DNA from: Metaphire vulgaris | Lineage: Eukaryota > Annelida > Clitellata > Crassiclitellata > Megascolecidae | Reading direction: 5' to 3' | Length of the DNA stretch: 64,000 nucleotides | NCBI GenBank assembly: GCA_018105865.1 | Contig: CM030834.1 | Location: 10,499,719-10,563,718, forward strand | Shown here: piece by piece, positions 1-12,119 of the stretch | Layout of the letters: every line of letters starts with the position of its first letter | Position numbering within the stretch: position 1 is the first letter of the stretch | Notes under the pieces: generated by a model | Seen by the model: the letters and a program-made list of their open reading frames with translations, nothing else | The model's database searches: none | Told to the model about the DNA's origin: nothing | Made by a program: the position numbers and the translations under genes

Positions 1-934
1 GTCAATGCATCAGCAGTTTCAATAATTGTCAGATAAACAAAGAGTTCCTTTCTAATTGTTCACTAATCACCAGGAAATACCAAATTCTGGAAAATTCCTC
101 GAAAGTAGAAATTCAGTGGAAATGGGCAAATTCTCTGGCTTGGGTAAAACTTCTGTGGCCTGTGGAAAACTGTGGTCTCTAATGATAACTGCTGCTCTAA
201 TGTCTGTAGCATGTGAAATCCAGTATTTTGCAAATAAAGCCTTTATTTAGTTTAGAATGGCTTCATTTTAGAGTTTGCAATGTTTCTTGAAACTTATAAA
301 AATCGAATGACTTATTGACTTATATTATAAAATGTTTTTTGATTGCTCATACCAGGGATTTGGCTGGTAATGTCATGACCTAATTTTGCAATGACAGACA
401 GGAAATGCCTTGGCCATTATCTGGCAACGTTTTTAGTCAACTCTTTGAGCTGACAGATGATTATTATCTATTGATTTACAGTATGTTAGCACAATTACAG
501 ATAAGCTGCAAATTGCTTGATAATTGTCCTAAATGTTGGGACCAACATTTTTGCACCCATCCTTTGAAATGCATTTAGTTGCATGTAGTAGCTGTGTAGA
601 GTTATTAGTATTTTTTGGTTTGGATATAGTAAATTTGCTTTTTATGACTGTTATACCTCTACATTTGTTTTACATGGTTTATATGATCTGCTCTGCTTGT
701 ATAGACTAGCTTTTTAGTTGTCTTTTAGCAGTGATGTGCACATGTGTTTGTGCCTAACTCTAAATTAGAATTTTATCTAGTGCAGAAATTTATATTTGCC
801 TGAATAAGATTGATGGCAAATGTATATCGTCCAAATTCATATAATATGAAAAGCACATTGCAATAATTCACTTCATTCATTCATTCTTCTCCATGGAAGG
901 ACACAATACCTGTTGGTGTCTATTGCAATTTGAG

Positions 935-1000
935 TTCGCCTCCTCCATTTGTCTCTGTCTTGTGTGACTTTGTAAGGCAGAGACTAATGGAGGAGACGAA
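935..1000. other. 66-nt hairpin with 27-bp arms (microRNA-precursor-like or tiny fold-back)
   Basis: Bases 935-961 pair with 974-1000 around a 12-base loop (962-973). The arms differ at three positions: a C-A mismatch, a T-T mismatch and one G-T wobble, leaving 24 Watson-Crick pairs. Size, loop length and scattered mismatches suit a microRNA precursor. I do not recognise either arm as a known microRNA, and a small inverted-repeat element would look the same. Confidence 0.35.
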
Positions 1001-1547
1001 TGATATGATAATTGGCTTAACATTTTAAAATTCTAAAAAAATTGCAAATTATCAGAAAGAATCGACAAATCTCTGAGTGCGGTTAAGAGTGAGAGCAGAA
1101 GTTGATATTAACTTGGTTTCTTGAGTTTTTTCATGTCACTGAATTCCCCAATTTTAACATTTCTTCCTAATTTTAAGCATTTATTATTCTTGCTTATTAT
1201 TGCTAAGTATTGTTTAGACATTTAAAAGGAAGAAATGTGAGCATATGCTAAATTACAGATGAGAATCGATTAAGGACATATACCGGTAATGCAACTTTTT
1301 TTAATATTCTTTTTAGAAATTTTCCAGTTGACATTAGTTTTAAATACCATACTGTTTCTCAAAAATGAATCTACGCATTCACACTAAAACTGAAAAGACC
1401 ATTTCTCAATATCTGAGATACATACCTATATGTTCAATTTTTTCTCCAAATATTGTAGTCAATGTTGGAAAGAACAAGCTTGGAAACTTAGGTTCATTTA
1501 TTTTGCATTATGATTTTAACTCATTAACTGCTCAAGAATTTAAGTGA

Positions 1548-1815
1548 CAACCTTTTTTTGCTTGTCAGGGTATTTGGAGAGAGAAAAATACAAAGATTAT
1601 CTTTTTATGCTTGTCAGTATGTTTGGAGAGGGAAAAGGGATGAATGACCTTTATTTTGCTTCGTCAAGACTTTTCGGAAGACGAAAAGGGGGGATCAGCC
1701 TGTTGTTACATCATACTTTAGGGGAGGTCTGACTTTTTGTTGCGTCACGTTACATAGGGAGGGAGGGGGTCAAAAAAGTGCCAAAATTGTATTATGTCAT
1801 TTATGGACGACCACA
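1548..1815 (+). repeat. Repeat fragment with three GACCTTTTTTGCTTGTCAG-like motifs
   Basis: Three spaced copies of the pyrimidine-rich motif near 1550, 1600 and 1648 are followed by GGGGAGG- and GGAGGGGGTC-rich sequence. It ends in a TTATGTCATTTATGGACGACC-like tail of a kind I know from dispersed repeats in several invertebrate genomes. No matching left terminus or target duplication was found, so the boundaries are approximate. Confidence 0.5.
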
Positions 1816-3094
1816 TACCTGTTTTCTATTAGTTATGAACTACCGGTATATCTTTTAACTTTAAAAAATTTTTGCACCTGGCCCTCGGGCACCAATCATA
1901 AAAATTTGTTGGCCCTTCATGACATTTAGTTTTGATTCAGTATTTTTAGTACTTAATTTTCATTATTTATAAACTTTAGAGGAATCTCTGATTATGTATC
2001 TCTTAATAAAAATGAAGTCTTTATTCATGTTTTACCTTGACAGTTTGGGGTCTCTTATTATACAGGTGAAAAGGTCTTTCAGAGACCTTTGACATGATTT
2101 GTGAAGCTTCTCTTGCTATATAGTAAGCCATTTGTCTTACATTGATTCTTTGTAAGTCTGACACTGAGAACATCCATAATATTGTGTGTGTTGGTTCAGG
2201 CAGAATTACTTCTTACTAAACAAAATACTTCCCATTTGTGGTTATTTTGTGTTTAAAATGTTTTATGAATGTAGTACACTTTGACAACCGATCAGATATA
2301 TGAGTATTTTTCAAAGCAGACCTTTTATGTAAAAGCTATTATACTTGTGATGGTTTTCTCCATATAATTTATAGCAATACAGGTCTACTGTGTCTACCTG
2401 CTAGGTCTACATTTAATGCCATTCTTACCTGGCAGATGCATTGCAGTGGTACTGACTGTAATGTTGGCAAACTGTATTGCTTTTAGACAATTTAGTATAC
2501 GTTTGCCATTTATGAGAGTTTTAATATTTGCTGTAGTTGCCATTGTTGACATTTATACTGTATATTATTTTATCTGATAGGCAGGGCCTTTTTGTGAAAA
2601 AATATTTTCCGGAACGCAATAGAATATTTTCTGGAACGCAATAGTCGGAAGTCAATTGTCAACATGACGTAGCGGCCGAACAGTTACTATAACACTGGTC
2701 TACATCAATTTTGCTGACTTGAAGACAACATGTGATCTTTATGTATTTTGGTGTGCTGAATCCAAAAATCACACCCATTTCCTCCCATCACGTCCAGTTT
2801 TCCCGCAAAACGCTGTTTACTGATTTACTGTTTACAGTAATAACATGGCATTATGCATTATAATTCTTTAGCTATATTGAATATGCAAAAAGATAAGGAT
2901 GTGCAAAAAGCTATGCTTAATATGCAGTGGACATAACTATTTAATAACACAACAGTTTAATAGGCAGTTTTAAACTGCAGACGTCAGCATTTTATGGATA
3001 TAGGCCTATATAAGCAGCGTGAAACCGACGGCAGCATTCAGTCGTTCATGAGGCTTACAAGTTGCAGCAAATGTAACTATTTTAACTAGTTTTC

Positions 3095-4250
3095 TGTAGA
3101 ATATGTAAACCAGCACTTGAACACTTCGTGGGTAGTGCAGGAATGATCCTGACAAATTTTGCTACATTTGTGGTTGTTTTACAGCACCTAAACAAAGGAG
3201 AGAGGTGTTTGAATTTGTGCATAAAGCTTATAATGCATATTTCGCAGTTAAATTGGGTGACCAGGAAAACCTTGGGCACCACATAAAGTGTGCAGGACAT
3301 GTGTTGAAAGCCTCAGACAGTTCATAATGTGACTAAAGGTCAGAGAAAAAGACTAAAGGTCAAAGAAAAAGTCTTAGCTTTGGAGTTCAATGGTGTGGCG
3401 AGAGCCTCAAACCATGCATGTTGATAACTGCTACTTCTGCCTGGTAAATATTTCAGGCATGTCCACAAAGACAAAATCTTCCAACCAGTACCCAAATCAC
3501 CCCTCTGCTCTGAGACCAGTTGCTCACTGTAACGAAGTTCCTGTACCTATTTGCACTACTTTGGGTGTTTCTGACAACGATGAATTTAGTCAGTCAACAG
3601 ACACGAATGGTGAAGATTTCATGGCCTCAGAAGTTGACGCTGGAATGCACCAAACATTCAACCAAGCTGAGTTGTAAGACCTTATATGAGATCTAGATCT
3701 GCCGAAGTCGTCAGCAGAGTTACTGGGTTCAAGACTGAAGAAAAAGAACCTGTTCAGTGTTGGCTCCAGGAACCACGCTTATGTATCATGGCAGAGAGAA
3801 TGATCTTTTGAAATATTTCCATATGGAGGAGGAGTTTGTATACTGCATCAACATCAAAGGACTTATTGAACCAATGGGATGTTATAGTTGTAGACAAGAT
3901 GCTTTTTACGACCTGATTACTGACTTACTTTGGCAACTTAAGAGTCGAGAATTATGACCTTTCAGTTCAAAATTCAAGATTGCTTTTCGAAGACTGGGAG
4001 CAACATGAGTGTCAAGTTGCATTTCCTTCATAGCTACCTGAACTTCAAATCTTGGAGCTATGAGTGAAAAACAAGGAGAATGCTTCCATCAAGACATCAC
4101 GACCACGGAACATAGATATCAAGGCAGATAGAACTCAAACATTGTGGCAGACTACTGCTGGTGTTTACAGCGTGACAACTGTGACCATAACTATACCGGA
4201 GCATCCAAAAAGAGAAGATTCCTTTCTCAAAACTTAAATTTAAGCAACTA
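3095..4250 (+). pseudogene. Decayed copy of an uncharacterised invertebrate transposon-associated protein
   Basis: Translation across three frames gives a cysteine segment (DKFCYICG, about 3150-3180), a KAYNAYFAVKLGDQ-like segment, then MVWREP followed by NCYFCL and SALRPV at 3390-3540. Further on come ELLGSRLKKKNL (about 3712-3750), VYCINIKGLIE (about 3837-3870), and near 4000-4200 the remnants KLHFLHSYL, HQDITTTEHRYQGR and ADYCWCLQRD. I know this order of motifs from a large family of unnamed proteins in arthropods, cnidarians and others; it has no function that I can name. The central part is missing and there are several frameshifts and stops. Paired Cys residues suggest a zinc-binding head. 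That it is the transposase of this element is inference. Confidence 0.6.
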
Positions 4251-4536
4251 GCTATTGCTCTTATTGGTCTCTTGGTTAGAAGACAGACTCATTTTTTGGC
4301 TGAATAAAAAATATTACGTGTTATCGGTTCTTCAGAATTTCCTATTTTCCCTTATGTTTGACTTTAACACGTTTAATTAAGCATTCCTCATTTGCGAAAA
4401 AATTTGACGTATTGCATAATTTTTGACTTCATATCTGGAATCAGCACCTCTCAATTGGGTAAAATCAGCAAAAATACTTAAGTCAGCAGAAAATTTTTTT
4501 TAAAATGTAGACCAGTGTAATGGTTATAATCAATAC

Positions 4537-4612
4537 AACATTAAATTCATACATAGAAAATTTAGAACTACGGTATATCAGTTCTAAAATTTCTATTTAT
4601 GAATTTAATGTT
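4537..4612. repeat. Inverted repeat with 33-bp arms and 10-bp loop
   Basis: Bases 4537-4569 are the near-exact reverse complement of 4580-4612, with about three mismatches, around a 10-base loop. It lies inside the 2582-4680 element, about 70 bp from its right end. It may be a tiny secondary insertion or a structural part of the element. Confidence 0.7.
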
Positions 4613-5242
4613 GCAAAAAATACCAACCTTTGGATTTTCTGGAACACCGTTCTGCCTTGTTCCAGCACAAAAAAACCCTGCTGATAGGTGCTGTTTGTAG
4701 TGGTCATACTTGTCATAGTAAATTATTGAGATCCTGCAGATGCAGATGCTGTAAATGCCGTAGATGTAAGCTTGCTTTGTTGAGGCATATCACCTTCCTT
4801 GAGCTGTGACGCTGGAAGGCCACAAAAATTAATATGCAAGCACATACAAATGAATGGTTGTTGTGACTTTTGTTCAGTTGTTTAGAATTGGAACTGTAAA
4901 CAAAGTTTCCCTCCTTGAGTGGTCTCCCTAATGTCATACTAGGCCAACATTAATTGTTTATCAATGAGGGAATCTCTAGTGACTATGGTAACCTAGATAA
5001 TTACAGTTTTATTTCAGATTCTGTTAGGAATTTGAAGTGTAAACAAGGATTTCCTCCACTGTCCATGGCAAAGGTCCTGAATGGTCTAATGCTACTCCTT
5101 ATCAGGCAGTCTTACATTAAGCCATACTACTGTAATGATGTTGGTCTACCGGTAATTGTTTGTTTAAAGGCCCTTGTTTTTAACCAGTGATGGAACTTGA
5201 AGTTAGCCACTTGTGAAAAAAATAATTTTATTGTGTGACAAC

Positions 5243-5908
5243 TAGGGCTCAGCTGATTAGCAATTTTCTACAGATTTCTGATTCCGGATTATAGGCCTGA
5301 AATTTTCCTGATTTCGGATATAATCACATTAATCGGAATAGTTTCATTTAAAATAAATTGATGGATAGAAAGAACAATAAAAATGCTAAAAAAACGGCGC
5401 AAACCTCATTTTTTTAGCTTCCATATAGCCTGAAATATAGTAAATTTAAAAAGTACATGTTCACAGTTCATATTCACGCTTTTTCCAAAATTAATTACTC
5501 AGAATTTTACAAGACATCAGTCTTGTAAAATTTAATTTCCCTGTTAAGGGGTTAAGGTTTGTCAAAGTAATTTTTAAAACTGTTAAACAAACTGTTTCGC
5601 AGATCATAACGACGTAACAATACTAACAAAAACCACAAAATAAACAATGGGATCTTTTTTTAAAGAATTGTAAATATTCTCATATTTTGCTTCTTGATTG
5701 TTGTGACTTTGTAATTTAAAATTATTTCTGTATAAATTCTTATACTTTTATCAATTTTCAAAGTATTAAAAAGGGTCAGTTTGTCAGAAACAGGCCCATT
5801 TCATTATTATCCGAATTGGTCGATCTTGCCTTGTCCGACTCTGATTAATCAGGACTTCATACTATTCGGTGAAATCTGATTGCCAGATCAAATGTTGGTT
5901 ATACACTA
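5243..5908. mobile_element. 666-bp non-coding element with 8-bp target duplication
   Basis: A perfect 8-bp duplication GTGACAAC occurs at 5235-5242 and 5909-5916. The ends read TAGGGCTCAGC and, inverted, TAGTGTATAAC, so the terminal repeats are short and diverged. The interior is AT-rich with no recognisable coding sequence. It fits a non-autonomous hAT-like element. Confidence 0.65.
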
Positions 5909-6055
5909 GTGACAACAGTACAACGTGCCGAGGGGTGTGCAATAAGTAAAACCTGTATAATGCACATTTTATATGTGTGAAAATACAGTAAATTTAAGTT
6001 TGTGTTTGTTTATGTACATAAAATTTATTTCTATGTACTATACGTACACACACTT

Positions 6056-6255
6056 TGTAATGTAATGTAATGTAACAAAATATTTGTATAGCGCCTCTTC
6101 TGAAAGATCACTCAGAAGCGCTTCCACAGCAAAATATTGACAAAGAGATAAGTTTTAAGTCGTTTCAAAAAGTTTAGGAGTTGCTAAGCCAAATTTATTT
6201 AAGAGCATTCCAAAGGATAGGGCCAACTGATTCAAAACCTCGCTTCAGGAACATG
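6056..6255. repeat. Fragment of a dispersed repeat with a TATAGCGC-type motif
   Basis: The segment contains TTGTATAGCGCCTCTTCTG followed by a CAGAAGCGCTT string. Related fragments appear near 6915-6980, 37755-37830 and 62960-63010, each pairing a (T)ATAGCGC-like motif with a nearby GCGCTT-like string. I see no termini or coding capacity. It may be a SINE or the tail of a LINE. Confidence 0.4.
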
Positions 6256-6581
6256 GAAGTTCTTTGGCACACTGAAAGACCATTGGTTGTGGACCAAGAC
6301 ATGGCCGACCAGGGATAGAGCTAAGGGGATGGATGCTCTGAAAAAGATGGAGTGGCACCATAAAGAGAGAGTGCAACCGCTAATCATGATCAACTTTGGA
6401 CCAATATTTGAAGGGAAAAGTGCATATTATATGCAAAATAATGCAGTAATCATGATCCTGAATACCAAAGACATTTCTTGCTTCTGAAAAAGTTCTCTTA
6501 AGAGGATTGCCTCTGAGAAGTTCGGTTTTATGCAGTGAGAATTTGTATTTTCTTGTCCTCTTATGCGTGTCAGTTTTCAAC

Positions 6582-6698
<117 letters not shown>

Positions 6699-7517
6699 GT
6701 TAATTTATGTCAAAGGCGCTTTTAGTCAAAAGCGCCGCTGCTAATGAAAAACCAAGTCTTGAGCCTAGCAAGGAAGGAAAGTCTTGTGCTTGTGGTTGTT
6801 GCTTTTGTGTTGTGCCTTTCTGCCTATACAGACACTGTGCACCATCTTTATTTATTAATATGCTGTCACAGAGATCCCATTTAAGTATTAATTGATTATT
6901 ATTATTATTGTTATTATTTAAGATAATTTATAGAGCACAGTAAGCATAGCAAAGGCCAAAGTCAAGAGCGCTTAACAAGGGACACTATATGAGGTGTTAA
7001 ACATAATTATGCATTTTAAGGCACAGTTCAGGGGAGGTCACAATTGTATGGAATGGGCAACTCCATGATAAAGATTGATGAGCTGTCAATATTCTATTTT
7101 CAGTATTTTAGAACAGCCTAAGATGTTTGTGAAGTTTTGAAACAAAATTTAGTTCTTCGTCCTGACTTTTAGGTTATGCGCTTAATTAAGGCTGTTAGCC
7201 GATCAGTCATTTGGATTATTATTTTTTTATATTGTTTGATTATTGTGTCAAGTGATACCAAAACCTGAGTGATATGATGAATACCTAAGCATAATGAAGC
7301 TTGAGGCTGATCTTTCTTCTGGTCTAAGTTATCACTGATGAAAATGGCAAATGACTTATAATGAGATGTCATTGAGTTAACATGTGCCTTTGCACTATTT
7401 ATGCAATGACTGATATTATTTATTGTATTGCCTACTTAAGACCCTAATTAAGCTCTTATTATGATATGGACTTGCCAGGTTACAAGGAGTTTTGAAATGC
7501 TATCCATATTGTACAAT

Positions 7518-7559
<42 letters not shown>
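7518..7559. repeat. (ATT)n microsatellite
   Basis: A pure ATT array of about 14 units. A shorter imperfect array lies near 6896-6920. Confidence 0.95.
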
Positions 7560-7560
<1 letters not shown>

Positions 7561-8320
7561 ACGTAGAGATTATTGTGGCAACTAATACAGTGACTGCATG
7601 GACACATTACAAATTATAAATTACAATAGCTGGTGCGAAATAGCCAAGTTTTGAGAGTCTTCTTGATTATTCCAGTTTTCAAGATTATTTCTTGCCAATT
7701 ATTTACTTTACTTATTCAGCAGTGGTACTGCAGGAGCAACTCAGATTTGAGTCATAATGTGTGTAGTAAAGTACATGTGTTATTTTCTTTGGCGGAGCTC
7801 GTCATTGATTGCCTCTCCATCTCCTGTACTGTCCATCATTTCCGATGAAGCTTGCAGTTGCATTTGAAGTTCTCACTATGTTCTACTGTGCTTTTGCCAG
7901 AGTGATTCTGATGCTTAATTCCTTTTTCAGGAAGCAAGGCGTGATTGATTGATGTTTTGCAGTGGCTCATTATAGCTTCAAAGGCATTAATTTATTATAC
8001 GTTCAATAACAGATGGAGAGCTGCAGATAAGTTCCATAATTATTGTCGAGCCCTGACACAATTGGTAACGAAACTCGGCTAATCAACTCTTTGCTTCTAA
8101 TTTAAACTACAGTGAAATCTGTTAACTTGTACTTTAGGGTGCTGGATGAGAGCATTCATTTGAATAAAGAGTCATGTTGAAGTCTGAGTATGAAGACACC
8201 TGAGTCTTAGTTAGTGCAAATAATATGACCTGTGCATTTTTGAAGGTCTGGAGTTTAGCCAACTAACCTCAGAGGCATTGAGTTTGACTGGATTTATAGT
8301 GCATGGGAATGTCCGTAGTT

Positions 8321-8609
8321 CAGTGGTTCTTAAACACTTTCAGGCCACGGACCAGCAATGACCTTTTCTTGAAGCTGGCTGACCACCAGCTTAAATGGCG
8401 CACATGAAATAAATAAATAAATAAATATAGGCCTGTATATAACTTGAAATTATAATCATGTAATATATTCACAAAAAATGTAGGTAATGATACATTATTA
8501 AGAATGTGTATTAAGAATTTTAATGAAAACACCTTCATGGACCACCGATCAGTACTCCACAGACCACCAGTGGCCCGCAGACCACCACTTTAAGAACCAC
8601 AAAGGACTG
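8321..8609. mobile_element. 289-bp hAT-like (Charlie-type ends) non-autonomous element
   Basis: The left end is CAGTGGTTCTTAAAC and the right region contains TTTAAGAACCAC and ends in CTG. The flanks CCGTAGTT and CTCTAGTT (8313-8320, 8610-8617) match at 6 of 8 bases. Subterminal repeats of CCAC/GGACCACC type are present. Divergence of the flanks suggests an old insertion. Confidence 0.6.
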
Positions 8610-9760
8610 CTCTAGTTCAGGTGTCTCAGTACTTACAGTAATTCCCAAGGGCCTTATAGAAAAAATTGTATGGAGACGGGTGAAAAAATATGCGTTCAGG
8701 TTGAACTGCTGCAGAGCCATGGATGTATGCTGTGAATGTGTACTGTGCATGCGTGTGTGCATGTATGTGATTATCAGAATATTATAGAATTGTATTTATT
8801 TTTTGTTTTAAATAATGTGAAACATTAGCATTTCCCTTAAACTTCTATGAAGCTATTATAGGTTTATTTTCCATTTTTTAAAATACTGACTTATTGATGC
8901 ATTTTGTTTTCAAGATTCGTGCTATTTGTGGTTCTTATGTGTCTGTCGGTATGTGTAGTTAATTGTGCTCCTGTTTTGGGTTATAGTTATTCGAATTGCT
9001 GATTGTCAGTGTTGTGTGGAGTCATTGTAATGGCTGTTCCTGTTTGGAATGCTGTTGTGGCTAATCAGCAGAGCACGCCATTTGCCAAGTATAAACCTTA
9101 CATAAGGCTTCTCTATATTGAAACTCATCCCTGTTGGCTAGCTTCATGTAGGATTATTCAGAGGATGAGTATGCAAGAGCTTCTCATTGCATGCATTGGG
9201 CCATTGCCTTGTGCTTTGGACAGAAACTGATTGCAGATAATGTTATCATTCAATGTATTGGAAAGCCCATAACACCTATTTGGGCTAAATATGTGCCACG
9301 CCATGTGTGATAGCATCTGGTGGGAAGTTGATGGATGAAAGCCTTGATAATGCATGTCCTGGTTGAACTGCAGATTGTTAGCATTTTGTGCAATGGATAA
9401 TGCATTTTGTGCAATGGTTCACGTGTGTTTTTGTTGATATTTTTCTTTGTTAAGCTATGCAATGCATCATGGCTGGTTAATTTGGCGAGTGAAAGTCTGC
9501 TTCCTTGTCCTGTAGAGATTTGGGTGTTGTGATTGTAGAATTTAAAACATGTTTTCTCTAATTTGACAGAATGGCCTTTGTTAGTGTTTCACTGAAAAAG
9601 GACAGATTTTTCCTTTGGAGTTTAGCTGATTTTGTCTTGGCCATTGGCCAGTTTCTTAATGGAATTGCAAACTATTTTGCTACATGGCAATACAATTTCT
9701 GTTATGTTCCTCCCCACCAGCACGAATCCCTCTCTAGTGCCGAGAGCAGCTAACTGTTAA

Positions 9761-11488
9761 CCTCTTCCCTACCAGTGCGGATATATCCGAAAACTATATA
9801 CCTCGAGTGCTCCGCATTATTAGATTGTGCTTAGGTTAATTGCGGTTTATCGGATTTAGTTATTTTTGGTATATCCTTTTAGTTGTAGTGTGTTGGCAGT
9901 GTGTGTGTGTGTGTTGAGCTTGTTTATAGACGCATCCGTATCAAAGACGATGAGCGTCTATGTGTGTTTGTCTGTGTGTTTGGCTCCTCCTTTCTCAACA
10001 AGGGCTTGCCACTGGTTACGGCGGAGTTCCAACAAATATAACAGAGATGAAAAAGTTTCTTGGATTGCTTTTTATCATGGGTGTAATTCAAAAGCCGTCA
10101 ATATCATTGTATTGGTCTACTGATCCGTTATACCAGACACCAATTTTTGGAGTTATTATGCCAAGAAATCGTTTCCAGCTTCTGTTGAAATTTTTCCATG
10201 TAAATAACAATTTCCAAATAATAACGATCCAGACAGGGACAGATTATTCAAAGTTAGACCACTTTTGGATGAACTGTTTGAAAAGTTTCAAACAATTTAC
10301 ACTCCGGGAAGTAATGTGAGTGTTGATGAGTCTCTACTATTATGGAAGGGAAGACTACTTTTCAAGCAGTATCTGCCTCTAAAGCATGTCAAGCTTTTCT
10401 GCTTATGTGAGGATTCTGGCTACATGTATATGTTTACACTGGAAAACAGGATCCTACTACTGCCATTGACATCACACTGCCACAAGAATGTGCCAATCTC
10501 AGTAAGAGTGAAAAAAATTGTTGTCTACTTGATGATGCCATTACTGGGCGAAGGACGTAGTGTCTGGATGGACAACTGGTATACAAGTTGCCGCTTGTAT
10601 GATTATCTATATCATCAAAAAACACATGCTTGTGGCACAGTTCGCTCAAACCGTGTCCCAAAACAGATCAAAGATGTGAAGCTACAGGTTGGTGCAATCA
10701 GTTCACTCCGCTGTGGTCCTATGCTATGTATGAAGTACCGTGACAAAAAGGATGTATTCATGATGACCACCCAGCACGATGAATCTGTTGTTCCAGCACC
10801 GAAAGGTAGAGGACGAGCATCCAAAAACAGAGCTATCACAAAGCCTCTATGCATTACCGAATGCAATACCAATATGGGAGCGGTTGACAAACATGATCAA
10901 ATGTTGCAGCCATATTCAATCGCAAGAAAAACCATGAAGTGGTATAAGAAACTGACTTTCCATCTAATCCATGTGGCATTGCTAAACAGCTACATTCTGT
11001 ACCGGAAGGATGGCCATGATGGAACTTTCCTAACATTTCAGCATGATGTGGCAGCAAGCTTTCTTTTCCAGGGTAAACCCACCTCAGAAAAGGCAGAGAA
11101 CAGTGAAAATTTGAACTTACTGAGCGTCATTTTCCGGATATTTTGCAACCAACGCCTACTTGGACCAAGCCCCAGGCACGCTGTCGCGTGTGCTCGAAAA
11201 AGGGAATACGGCGAGATGTCAAGACATACTGCCCCACCTGCCCTTCTAAACCTGGACTATGTGCAGTGCCATGCTTTCGTCTTTGGCATGAGAAGCTCAA
11301 TTACTGGGATTAAAAACAATCAGTTTTGACTATTTGGACACTTGAGGAATTTAACATCCATTGCTTTAAGTTTTAGTAGAGTTGATGCAGTTGATTATGT
11401 GTATTGGACATGAAATTAAAAAAAGTTTGATTTTTTGGCATAAAATATTCCGGTATTTGGATTTCTATTGTATCTGGTAGCGAAAGGG
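9761..11488 (+). mobile_element. piggyBac-type transposon, decayed
   Basis: The element is bounded by TTAA at 9757-9760 and 11489-11492, the piggyBac target. The ends are inverted: CCTCTTCCCTACCAG on the left and, read inward from the right, CCCTTTCGCTACCAG. At 1.7 kb it is shorter than full-length piggyBac elements because the N-terminal coding part is missing. It lies just upstream of the SH3 exon of the CAS-family gene and so may sit in its first intron. Confidence 0.92.
10000..11313 (+). pseudogene. piggyBac transposase pseudogene
   Basis: The reading starts without an N-terminus in one frame (EMKKFLGLLFIMGV, about 10045-10085) and shifts near 10265 into the frame with VDESLLLWKGR. There is an out-of-frame stretch between about 10435 and 10510, then MDNWYTS (about 10567) and MGAVDKHDQ (about 10876). 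The three catalytic aspartates of the DDE/DDD core can therefore be placed as VDE, MDNWY and AVDKHD. Another shift near 11130 leads to the C-terminal cysteine domain CRVCSKKG...CPTCPS...CAVPCF...WHEKLNYWD, ending at the stop at 11311-11313. At least three frameshifts and the missing N-terminus make it non-functional. Confidence 0.9.
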
Positions 11489-12119
11489 TTAAATGCTTGA
11501 CATTATTAATTTAACATAAGTGCTTTTGGACAGAAAAATTTCCTTAAAAGCATGTTTCAAATGAATTCAGTTCACATAGTGTAGTCTAGAGTGTAATGTG
11601 AGATCCACCATATACTTTTTATGTTGACACTTGATATGTAGCACAGAGTTTGTAGGGGGCTGAAAGAAATGCAAGCATGCTTCACAGTCTCTTCACTGAT
11701 GCATGACAGTTCAGGCATATCTCTAAGATACTGTACAGGTCTTAGAATTAGTGTTGCCTTAAAGTTTGATGGCATAATTATTGCTCTTTAAAATGGTAAA
11801 AACAGTTTTACTGTTCACCGAATGAACGAGTTTATATAGTTTTGTTGGTTTATTATAGAGCTGTGATTTATCTTAAGAAAATTGAACTCTGAAAATGATG
11901 GTTGTTTAAGTACAGTTGTTTTCACTGCATTTGCATGCACTGTAGATGTTGCTGTTAGGTTTTCTAGTGTTATATTTTGTTGGCGTATCTCTTATGTGTT
12001 TGTGTAAGTCTTGTGCATATGAATAGATTTTTAGTTTTTAAGAAACATAATTTGGCCACCTCTGTTGACGTATTTCTATTGATTTATTTGATTTATATCT
12101 GATCTTTTTCTTTTTCCAG

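Larger units (their letters stand above)
1..2573. other. AT-rich stretch without a recognisable gene
   Basis: No open reading frame longer than about 60 codons looks real here, and none resembles a known family. The stretch could be upstream or intronic sequence of the CAS-family gene, whose first coding exon must lie upstream of 12120. Separate entries describe a compact hairpin at 935-1000 and a repeat at 1548-1815. An AATAAA-like string near 232 is not assigned to any gene. Confidence 0.6.
2582..4680 (+). mobile_element. 2.1-kb TIR transposon with 8-bp target duplication carrying a decayed uncharacterised protein
   Basis: The left end reads CAGGGCCTTTTTGTG and the right end CACAAAAAAACCCTG, imperfect inverted repeats. 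The element is flanked by a perfect 8-bp duplication, CTGATAGG, at 2574-2581 and 4681-4688. An 8-bp duplication with CAGGG ends fits the hAT superfamily; P and Zisupton-type elements also make 8-bp duplications. The interior holds frameshifted remains of a protein family described in the next entry. The copy is internally deleted and cannot be autonomous. A 33-bp inverted repeat sits near its right end. Confidence 0.85.
6900..9756. other. Gene-poor stretch
   Basis: Apart from the microsatellite at 7518 and the element at 8321-8609, no supported coding sequence is visible. Open reading frames of 60-75 codons near 7633, 9003 and 9571 lack recognisable domains and splice context. It is most simply upstream or intronic sequence of the CAS-family gene. 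Confidence 0.5.

Noticed and set aside
9003..9462. Overlapping 65- to 75-codon frames on both strands
   Set aside because: Length is what chance gives, and none shows motifs or splice sites.
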